Shown here: one piece after another, positions 1 to 4,859 of the stretch
How positions within the stretch are numbered: the first letter of the stretch is position 1
How the letters are laid out: every line of letters begins with the position of its first letter
DNA from: Campylobacterales bacterium
GTDB lineage: Bacteria; Campylobacterota; Campylobacteria; Campylobacterales; QNZT01
Length of the DNA stretch: 5,160 nucleotides
Assembly (NCBI GenBank): GCA_027080605.1
Contig: JALWRO010000182.1
Span: forward strand, 1-5,160
Direction of reading: 5' to 3'
Translations under genes and position numbers: made by a program
Notes under the pieces: generated by a model
What the model was told of the DNA's origin: nothing
Seen by the model: the letters and a program-made list of their open reading frames with translations, nothing else
Databases searched by the model: none

Positions 1-20
1 TGAGTGTAGAAAAATTTTTT

Positions 21-26
21 AAGGAG
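21..26 (+). promoter_or_regulatory. Shine-Dalgarno of the 111-aa protein
   Basis: AAGGAG lies five bases before the ATG at 32. It supports that start; no promoter can be placed in the 20 bases left of it. Confidence 0.7.
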
Positions 27-31
27 TTTAT

Positions 32-367
32 ATGGTACAGCTTGAGACTGACGGGTTTTTGATTCAATTAGGTTATCCTGCCAACCAGGCCAACAAAGAA
101 AAGTTACATAAAGTGATCGAAAATACAGAAGGTTTTGCCTCTCTGGAAAAACATGTGATTCAGCTAAACGATACCCTCAGGGCAATGCATACCTACGTTA
201 CCCTCTCCAACAATAAAAATTTATTGAAAATCAAAAAAGATGTCTCTTCGGACGAAATCGAAAAAAGCGTCGATGAAATCGTCCAGAACTGGGCGCAGAA
301 ATATAAAGTACAGTTAATCTACCAGCCGCACAACAGCAGCTATTACATTGGCGGTCGGGTTCAGTAA
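32..367 (+). CDS. Small conserved-looking hypothetical protein, 111 aa
   Basis: I do not recognise this protein. It is a complete 111-residue reading frame starting at ATG, with a good Shine-Dalgarno (AAGGAG, 21-26) five bases upstream and a TAA stop. It has no signal peptide, no membrane segment and no cysteine, so it is probably a soluble cytoplasmic protein. The middle part (about residues 20-90) looks mainly helical, with a charged stretch around 66-85 (KIKKDVSSDEIEKSVDEI). The last 20 residues are richer in aromatic and beta-forming residues (VQLIYQP, YYIGGRV). The TGA at bases 1-3 could be the stop of an upstream gene, but too little is visible to say. A hairpin with a T-rich tail follows, so this gene probably ends its transcription unit. 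That it is a real gene is likely from the RBS, spacing and downstream terminator; its function is unknown. Confidence 0.75.
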   Translation: MVQLETDGFLIQLGYPANQANKEKLHKVIENTEGFASLEKHVIQLNDTLRAMHTYVTLSNNKNLLKIKKDVSSDEIEKSVDEIVQNWAQKYKVQLIYQPHNSSYYIGGRVQ

Positions 368-371
368 ACAA

Positions 372-432
372 CCCCTCCGACGGGGAAGCAGGCACAACAT
401 TCTTCCCCGGTTATTCTCTCCTTTTCTCTTTT
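372..432 (+). terminator. Putative intrinsic terminator after the 111-aa gene
   Basis: CGGGGAAG (381-388) and CTTCCCCG (402-409) form a perfect 8-bp GC-rich stem with a 13-base loop, followed by a pyrimidine/T-rich stretch (411-432). It begins 13 bases after the TAA stop of the preceding gene. A shorter competing hairpin, CCCC (372-375) with GGGG (382-385), shares the GGGG arm, so the two cannot form together. The T tract is interrupted by C, so efficiency is uncertain. Confidence 0.6.
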
Positions 433-480
433 AAACCAATCCCTCCTTTTTTCAATCGTCGTATCGCATTACAAAGCTGT

Positions 481-517
481 ATATGTTCCAAAAATTCACA
501 TTGGAAATATTTTTTTA
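481..517 (+). terminator. Second hairpin plus T7 tract, terminator-like
   Basis: TTCCAA (486-491) pairs with TTGGAA (501-506) across a 9-base loop. The stem extends outward by ATAT (481-484) with ATAT (507-510) if G485 bulges. A run of seven T (510-516) follows directly, which is the layout of an intrinsic terminator. The stem is poor in GC. It lies about 70 bases after the first hairpin and some 40 bases before the -10 box of the next gene, so it could be a back-up terminator insulating that promoter, or a protein-binding palindrome. Confidence 0.4.
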
Positions 518-557
518 CTTTTTTGGCAAAAAAAATTAAACCGGTAACTTTTTATTG

Positions 558-563
558 TATAAT
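558..563 (+). promoter_or_regulatory. Putative -10 box for the CYTH/CHAD-like gene
   Basis: A perfect TATAAT stands 21 bases before the ATG at 585, preceded by A/T-rich DNA (511-556) with T runs. No good -35 hexamer sits at 16-18 bp; the closest at 17 bp is ATTAAA (535-540). Promoters with a strong -10, T-rich upstream DNA and no -35 are known for the housekeeping sigma factor in Campylobacter and Helicobacter. The predicted start of transcription near 570 would leave a very short leader. Confidence 0.55.
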
Positions 564-584
564 ATACTTTAACAGGAGTATTTC

Positions 585-2021
585 ATGCATAAAGAGTACA
601 GACGCTATCTTCTGAAAAAAGAGGTATCCGGGATACTGGAAGATCTTAAAACAAAATTTTCCACTTCCGATATCTTCTTTACCAAAATCAAACTCTGCAA
701 AGAGATCAGATACGAACATACAGACCATACCTATCAAAAAATCATCCAGTCCGGCGCGCAACATGCACAAAGCGTCACATTCAAACGTATCGGCAAAAAA
801 AAATATCACCAAAAAAAACGCGATAAACGGGGTATCCTGTTGCATCTGTACATCTATCTGATCAAAATAGATGACTGTACGATGCACCTTGAAGCCTATG
901 ACCGTAAACTCAAAGGACTCTGTCTGCTGACTGTCCCGGACAACTGTTTTTCATATACGGAAGCCCATACCGTCCAAAACTCATTTATCGGAAAATTTAT
1001 CGAAGCAGACGTCAGTGACGATCCCAGATATGAACAAAAATATCTTGCCCTTTTCGGTAATCCGACCAAACATCCTTACAATATATATGCTATTTTCAAA
1101 GACCTCGAACAAAAACGACTTCGCGATCCTCATGAGATTATTTTCAAAGAGATGAAAAGCGCAGATGCTGTACGTATTTACCTTTATGAACGGTATCTTA
1201 CACTTCATGAATATGCAAAAGAAGTACAAAGTGCCAAGCCAGCACATAACGAAAAGACGATAGAAAAATTCAGAGACGAAGTGCAACGCACTGTTGCGAT
1301 CATCAAAAGCTATGAAGAGATCTTTGACGAACAGCAGTACCGTAAAATCCTGCTACACATGATGACATTGCTGAGCATCACCAAAACCCACGCCGACCTG
1401 ATGCTGATAGCCTCGAAGATTACCAAACTCAACAAAAAACTGCATAGTCCATACATTGACGAGATGTTACAAAATATCCGGGAAAAAACAGCACATGAAG
1501 CACATAAAATCAGCAACTATTTCGGCAGCCGCGAATTTCAGATTATCTCCAGCCAGCTTCAGCGCTTTATTCGCGAAAAAAACAACTCCTACACCAACTA
1601 TGAATCACAGCTTCCATTCGGATACAGTGCTAAAATAAAAGTTTCAGGCAAACACGGCGAATTGCTCCAGACTATCAATTTTCTCGACGGCTGCAATGAT
1701 GAAAAAAGCTATGAAAAACTGCAAACGGCTTTCGAAGAGCTAATAGAATTTGTGAATATTTTTGTGCAGCAGATCGATTCTGACGCATATGTACCGTTGT
1801 TGAAAAAGACAAAGGAGATACATAAGCTCCTTGCAAAACATACACAGCAGGACAAATATCTGCTCATTGTCAAAATGCTACTGAACCATATGAATGAAAA
1901 AGAGCATCCCAAAGAGATGGCCTATCTGCACAAAAAGAAAAAGCGACTCTTACGAAAAAAGAGAAAATTTGATCAAAATATCTTTAAATATTTAGAAAAA
2001 TTTAAAGATATGACATTTTAA
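585..2021 (+). CDS. Degenerate CYTH-like plus CHAD-like domain protein, 478 aa
   Basis: Large, strongly basic, cytoplasmic protein with no signal peptide or membrane segment. Residues 1-120 follow the strand order of CYTH (triphosphate tunnel) proteins: an N-terminal EYRRYLL, EIRYE (40-44), YQKIIQSG (50-57), SVTFKRIGKKKYHQ (63-76), then IDDCTMHLEAYDRKLKGLCLL (94-115, conserved as 'eiD...gL.laEvE'). Residues about 190-440 are almost all helical and match the two halves of a CHAD domain: EKFRDEVQRTVAIIKSYEEIF (227-247) and YEKLQTAFEELIEFVNIF (376-393). CYTH-CHAD proteins bind inorganic polyphosphate, and CYTH alone can hydrolyse triphosphates. Here the metal-binding ExExK motif reads KEYRR, the usual TxK is IIQ, and the CHAD histidine/arginine pattern is largely gone, so catalysis is unlikely and binding is unproven. 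The tail (450-462) is a dense Lys/Arg cluster. The start is supported by AGGAG (574-578), six bases upstream. The domain call comes from pattern reading, not from a profile search. Confidence 0.6.
   Translation: MHKEYRRYLLKKEVSGILEDLKTKFSTSDIFFTKIKLCKEIRYEHTDHTYQKIIQSGAQHAQSVTFKRIGKKKYHQKKRDKRGILLHLYIYLIKIDDCTMHLEAYDRKLKGLCLLTVPDNCFSYTEAHTVQNSFIGKFIEADVSDDPRYEQKYLALFGNPTKHPYNIYAIFKDLEQKRLRDPHEIIFKEMKSADAVRIYLYERYLTLHEYAKEVQSAKPAHNEKTIEKFRDEVQRTVAIIKSYEEIFDEQQYRKILLHMMTLLSITKTHADLMLIASKITKLNKKLHSPYIDEMLQNIREKTAHEAHKISNYFGSREFQIISSQLQRFIREKNNSYTNYESQLPFGYSAKIKVSGKHGELLQTINFLDGCNDEKSYEKLQTAFEELIEFVNIFVQQIDSDAYVPLLKKTKEIHKLLAKHTQQDKYLLIVKMLLNHMNEKEHPKEMAYLHKKKKRLLRKKRKFDQNIFKYLEKFKDMTF
795..818 (+). 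repeat. Paired poly-A tracts (A9 and A8) inside the CYTH/CHAD-like gene
   Basis: A run of nine A (795-803) and a run of eight A (811-818) are separated by seven bases and encode K71-K73 and Q76-K78. A one-base gain or loss in the first run would bring an early stop (TAA within about 10 codons for a gain, TGA about 20 codons on for a loss). An opposite change in the second run could restore the frame. Confidence 0.6.
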
Positions 2022-2063
2022 CACCGCACCAATAAACACACTCAAGTTTTGATGCGGTGTTAA
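2018..2063 (+). terminator. 11-bp inverted repeat over the CYTH/CHAD-like stop codon
   Basis: TTAACACCGCA (2018-2028) and TGCGGTGTTAA (2053-2063) are perfect inverted complements around a 24-base loop. The left arm contains the TAA stop codon (2019-2021). It is likely a terminator or a 3'-end stabilising hairpin, but no T tract follows directly (the next, TTTTT, is at 2075-2079). The right arm reaches the -35 region of the next promoter, so a binding site for a regulator is the main alternative. Confidence 0.5.
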
Positions 2064-2078
2064 GATGTAAACTATTTT

Positions 2079-2103
2079 TGCTATAATCTTCATATATTAT
2101 ATG
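2079..2103 (+). promoter_or_regulatory. Putative extended -10 promoter and palindrome upstream of the M48-ubiE operon
   Basis: TGCTATAAT (2079-2087) is an extended -10 element, preceded by a T run. The -35 is weak; TTAAGA (2060-2065) at 16 bp is the best candidate. Just downstream, CATATA-T-TATATG (2091-2103) is a perfect palindrome with one central base, sitting over the expected transcription start. In such AT-rich DNA it may be chance, or it may be an operator. Confidence 0.5.
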
Positions 2104-2128
2104 TTTATACTATGAAAGGAAACAAGTT

Positions 2129-2896
2129 ATGGTAAAAATAGTCCACTCACTACTGCTTTTTATACTGACATCTCTCATATTCGTTGCCTGTTCCAAAACA
2201 CCGTATACCCACAGAAATCAGGTCGTTATCTTCTCTCCACAGCAGGAACTGCAGATGGGGTACCAGTCAGCGCGGCAGATTTTACAAAAAGAGCGTGTCA
2301 GCAATGACCCGCGACTCAATGCCATTGTACGTAAAGTAGGAACAAAAATTGCCAGAGCTGCAGCACAGCCCGGTTATAAATGGCAGTTTTTTGTCATCGA
2401 CAAAGATGTGCCCAACGCCTTTTGTCTTCCGGGTGGTAAAGTTTTCGTCTATTCCGGTCTCTTCCGTGCCGTACAAAACGAAGACCAGCTTGCTACTGTC
2501 ATCGGTCATGAAGTGGCACACGCCATCGCAAGGCACGGCGCCGAACGTATGAGTATGATCGAACTCGGACGTATGGGTAAGCAGATTGCGGCACAGGCAA
2601 TTGGCGGCGGCAAATATGCCAGTATGATCAACCAGGCTTACGGTGCCGGAGAGACATTCGGTCTGGTACTGCCGTTTAGCAGAAAGTTTGAATATGAAGC
2701 GGACGAAATCGGTCTCTATCTCATGACTAAAGCGGGTTATGATCCCCGTCAGGCACTTGCCTTTTGGCAAAATATGATGCGTCTGACACGAAACAGCCGG
2801 AAACCGCCCGAATTTCTTTCAACCCATCCCGCCGACCGACACCGTATTGAGAGACTGAAAAGGCTCATCCCCAAAGCATTGAAATATTACAGATAA
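2129..2896 (+). CDS. M48-family zinc metallopeptidase lipoprotein (LoiP/BepA type)
   Basis: A 255-residue envelope peptidase. The N-terminus is a lipoprotein signal: a short basic start (K3, H6), a hydrophobic core (8-19) and a lipobox ending FVAC with Cys21 as the lipidated residue. Phe at -3 is slightly unusual. Ser follows the Cys, which in enterobacteria favours the outer membrane. The catalytic motif HEVAH (127-131) gives zinc ligands H127 and H131 and the general base E128. The third ligand is E188 in EYEAD (188-192, the ExxxD motif of M48). The conserved family stretches NAFCLPGGKVFVYSGL (96-111) and FLSTHPADRHRIERL (229-243) are both present. Length and layout match LoiP (about 250 aa) rather than BepA, since no TPR region follows. 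The likely role is degradation or quality control of misassembled outer-membrane proteins. The start has AAAGGA (2115-2120) eight bases upstream. It is followed 12 bp later by ubiE, probably in the same transcript, although the two functions are not obviously linked. Confidence 0.93.
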   Translation: MVKIVHSLLLFILTSLIFVACSKTPYTHRNQVVIFSPQQELQMGYQSARQILQKERVSNDPRLNAIVRKVGTKIARAAAQPGYKWQFFVIDKDVPNAFCLPGGKVFVYSGLFRAVQNEDQLATVIGHEVAHAIARHGAERMSMIELGRMGKQIAAQAIGGGKYASMINQAYGAGETFGLVLPFSRKFEYEADEIGLYLMTKAGYDPRQALAFWQNMMRLTRNSRKPPEFLSTHPADRHRIERLKRLIPKALKYYR

Positions 2897-2899
2897 CAA

Positions 2900-2912
2900 A
2901 GGAAAAATGTGA
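2900..2912 (+). promoter_or_regulatory. ubiE ribosome-binding site with overlapping ATG-TGA
   Basis: AGGA (2900-2903) precedes the GTG start (2909). An ATG at 2907 overlaps it but is followed at once by TGA (2910-2912), so the ATG cannot begin the gene. This decides the GTG start. Confidence 0.6.
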
Positions 2913-3622
2913 ACCAACAGCAAAAAATCGTCACGATGTTCGACAATATCGCAGGCACCTACGATGTCGCCAACCGTGTGCTCAGTTTCGGTGTCGATAA
3001 AAAATGGCGCAAAGAGGCATGTGAAAAAACATATGCACTCTGCAACAAACCCAAACTCGATATGATCCTCGATGTCGCCTGCGGTACGGGCGATATGTGT
3101 GAATTCTGGAACATCCATGCAAACAAAAAAGGGATAGAGGTCAAAGAGATCTACGGCGTCGACCCTTCCGAAGGCATGCTCTCAGAAGCGAGAAAAAAAG
3201 GGTTGAACGCAAAATTTATTCAGGCGGAAGCGAAAGATTTGCCTGTCAAAGACAACGCGGCAGATATTCTCAGCATCTCCTACGGTCTGCGCAATGTCGT
3301 AGACAGAAAAGAGGGACTTGCCGAATTTTACAGGGTACTCAAACCCGGCGGCGTACTGACGATTCTCGAGTTTACCAAACTCCAGAAACAGACACTCCCT
3401 TCCAGAGCCAGAGACTTTTATATGAAGAAGATACTGCCACTCATCGGCGGACTCCTCTCACGTAACTACGAAGCCTACAACTATCTGCCAAACTCTATCG
3501 AAGGCTTTCTGACCAAAGAGAAACTGGTGGAAGAGCTGGAAGAGACAGGATTTGAAGTCAAAGAAGCAAAAGGCTATTCTCTCGATATATCAACGCTTTT
3601 TATTGCGGTAAAACCGGCATAA
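2909..3622 (+). CDS. ubiE: Demethylmenaquinone C-methyltransferase (UbiE/MenG family)
   Basis: A SAM-dependent methyltransferase of 237 residues that methylates the quinone ring in the last step of menaquinone synthesis (demethylmenaquinone to menaquinone), at the cytoplasmic face of the membrane. Visible family marks: the UbiE N-terminal signature FDNIAGTYDVANRVLSFG (11-28) and KKWRKE; SAM motif I LDVACGTGDM (54-63); the acidic ribose-binding D85 in GVDPSEGM; SISYGLRNV (122-130); FYRVLKPGGVLTILEFTK (140-157); and the C-terminal YNYLPNSIEGFLTKEKL (190-206). Length is close to the usual 230-250. Campylobacterota generally use menaquinone and make it by the futalosine route, so menaquinone rather than ubiquinone is the expected product (inference). 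The start is GTG: AGGA (2900-2903) is five bases upstream, the frame is closed by the upstream gene's TAA, and the next in-frame ATG (2936, residue 10) has no RBS and would begin inside the conserved N-terminus. Confidence 0.95.
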   Translation: MNQQQKIVTMFDNIAGTYDVANRVLSFGVDKKWRKEACEKTYALCNKPKLDMILDVACGTGDMCEFWNIHANKKGIEVKEIYGVDPSEGMLSEARKKGLNAKFIQAEAKDLPVKDNAADILSISYGLRNVVDRKEGLAEFYRVLKPGGVLTILEFTKLQKQTLPSRARDFYMKKILPLIGGLLSRNYEAYNYLPNSIEGFLTKEKLVEELEETGFEVKEAKGYSLDISTLFIAVKPA

Positions 3623-3624
3623 GT

Positions 3625-3664
3625 GCTCATGAAAAAGGGGTCTGTTCCCCTCCTTTCATGAAGC
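3625..3664. terminator. Hairpin between converging genes, possible bidirectional terminator
   Basis: CATGAAA (3628-3634) pairs with TTTCATG (3654-3660) and GGGG (3637-3640) with CCCC (3647-3650), with a small internal loop (AA against TCC) and a 6-base apex TCTGTT. GCT (3625-3627) can pair with AGC across one bulged A at the base. It fills the 43-bp gap between the ubiE stop and the stop of the minus-strand gene, so it can serve both. There is no clear T run on either side, which lowers confidence in intrinsic termination. Confidence 0.55.
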
Positions 3665-3665
3665 G

Positions 3666-4811
3666 TTACTCACACACCTGAAATTCAACCGTTCCGGAAT
3701 CTGCGCCGAAACGTTTTTTCGTATACTCCTCCATATCGATCAGAAAATTGTTATTGCCTAAATTTCGGGTACAACATCCGTCACAGTCATCGTCACTGCA
3801 CTCATCGTAGACTGTCGCCACGATCTCTTTCTCTCCCTGACGGATTCTGACCTTACGCATTCCCAGCCAACCCCAGTCTTTCATATGTACGGAGACGATA
3901 TTGTGCTCTTTGACCCAGGTTCTCGATTTTTTCTGATCCAAACCGTAAAACTGACCCGCCCATGTACAACCGTTGTATTGAATACACTCTTCGCTGCCCG
4001 GTTCAGGGTAAGATGTATAATAGGTCAAACTCGCTTTATACCAGGGTGTACCGCAATCTGCACTGTCATGAGTATGGTCTGTCCGATGATGTGCTTTTTT
4101 TGCCTTTGCCAGATGCGTACCGCCTTTTCTCTTCTTCGTTACATCAAATGCCACACTGTCTACCATTTTATATGTGTTTTTGTAAAAGAGCCGTGCTTCA
4201 TATTCGCCGGGAGAATTGATCTTCTCCACACCCAGAAGACCACTTTTTACCTCCTCCAGAGGCCAACTGACCACATTTCTCCAGTTATTGCCGCTGGACT
4301 TTCTGTAGACACCCATCCAGTACTTTTTATGATGCGACAAACCCACCACCTGAATAAAAATATCCTCTCCGGTTTGATAGGTGTACTTCTCCGTATCAAT
4401 ATAGGCATCTTCCACCTGCTGATCCTCTTTATGCACAACAGGCGATGGCTTCTTTTGACGCTCTGTTACGTCAAACTCCACACTGTCCACCAGTCTGTAC
4501 GTATTTTTGTAAAAGAGCCTGGCTTCATACTCACCGGGCGTGTTGATCTTTTCAACTTCCAGCAAACCGTTTCGCACGCTCTCCAGAGGCCAGCTGACCA
4601 CATTTCGCCAGTGATTACCACTCGGCTTTCTGTAGACACCCAGCCAATAATGCCTGTGCGACGACAACTCTTCGACTTGAATATATATCTTTTCTCCGGT
4701 TTTATAGTCATACTTCGGCGTATCGATATATGCCGCAAACAGATTAATACTGCCAAAAAACAAAAAGAACAACATGCAACCAAAACTTTTCTCATAACAC
4801 AACCGATTCAT
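3666..4811 (-). CDS. Secreted protein: two Ig-like modules plus double-psi beta-barrel (expansin/barwin-like) domain
   Basis: A 381-residue exported protein. Residues 1-26 form a signal peptide (basic start, hydrophobic FFLFFGSINLFA, likely cut near A26/A27). Residues 27-116 and 136-225 are two tandem 90-residue modules, 77% identical (69/90 by eye), each predicted beta-rich with the marks YxTGExIxIQV, YWxGVYRK, WRNVVSWPLE and PGEYEARLFYKNTY; an Ig-like fold is likely. A His/Lys-rich linker (about 226-250) follows. Residues 253-381 look like a double-psi beta-barrel: ASLTYYTSY (260-268), YNGCTWAGQFYG (279-290), VATVYDEC (331-338), LIDMEEY (357-363) and a closing GTVEFQV (373-379). D336 and D359 match the two conserved Asp of expansin-type barrels. 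Eight cysteines occur, all in the mature C-terminal part, suggesting disulfides and extracytoplasmic folding. Role: probably binding or loosening a polysaccharide or peptidoglycan; substrate unknown. The start is fixed by AAAGGAGG six bases upstream. RlpA-like function is possible, but the barrel looks closer to expansin/barwin. Confidence 0.8.
   Translation of the reverse strand: MNRLCYEKSFGCMLFFLFFGSINLFAAYIDTPKYDYKTGEKIYIQVEELSSHRHYWLGVYRKPSGNHWRNVVSWPLESVRNGLLEVEKINTPGEYEARLFYKNTYRLVDSVEFDVTERQKKPSPVVHKEDQQVEDAYIDTEKYTYQTGEDIFIQVVGLSHHKKYWMGVYRKSSGNNWRNVVSWPLEEVKSGLLGVEKINSPGEYEARLFYKNTYKMVDSVAFDVTKKRKGGTHLAKAKKAHHRTDHTHDSADCGTPWYKASLTYYTSYPEPGSEECIQYNGCTWAGQFYGLDQKKSRTWVKEHNIVSVHMKDWGWLGMRKVRIRQGEKEIVATVYDECSDDDCDGCCTRNLGNNNFLIDMEEYTKKRFGADSGTVEFQVCE
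4137..4733 (-). repeat. Tandem intragenic duplication encoding two 90-aa Ig-like modules
   Basis: The copies lie at 4464-4733 (residues 27-116) and 4137-4406 (residues 136-225), with a period of 327 bp and a 19-codon linker between. The proteins have equal length with no gap and 69 of 90 residues identical; the DNA is also clearly similar. This points to a duplication in this gene lineage rather than two independently acquired domains. Confidence 0.85.
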
Positions 4812-4817
4812 ACGCTG

Positions 4818-4825
4818 CCTCCTTT
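4818..4825 (-). promoter_or_regulatory. Strong Shine-Dalgarno of the secreted barrel protein
   Basis: On the minus strand AAAGGAGG lies six bases before the ATG (4809-4811). It is the best ribosome-binding site in the window and suggests efficient translation. Confidence 0.8.
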
Positions 4826-4859
4826 GATTAAGATGAATTTTATTAAATATTTATATATT

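Noticed and set aside
523..540. TTGGCA followed by A/T-rich DNA as a -35 or a sigma-54 site
   Set aside because: It lies 29 bases from TATAAT, too far for a sigma-70 -35, and the -12 half of a sigma-54 site (TTGC) is missing at the right spacing.
552..1286. Minus-strand frames of about 100-110 codons at the start of the CYTH/CHAD-like gene
   Set aside because: Phe/Ile/Cys-rich translations are typical of the antisense of a Lys-rich gene; no RBS or motif supports them.
2282..2770. Minus-strand frame of 162 codons inside the M48 peptidase gene
   Set aside because: It is fully covered by a gene with clear HEVAH and lipobox motifs, and has no RBS or family signature of its own.
2129..2896. BepA (with TPR domain) as the exact identity of the peptidase
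   Set aside because: The protein ends at 255 residues right after the peptidase domain, with no room for TPR repeats; LoiP-like is the better fit.
4137..4733. Repeated units considered as a CRISPR or mobile repeat
   Set aside because: There are only two copies, both in frame within one gene with coding-type divergence; this is a protein-domain duplication.
4247..4795. Two minus-strand frames that resemble each other within the secreted gene
   Set aside because: Their similarity only reflects the DNA duplication of the Ig-like modules read in a different frame.
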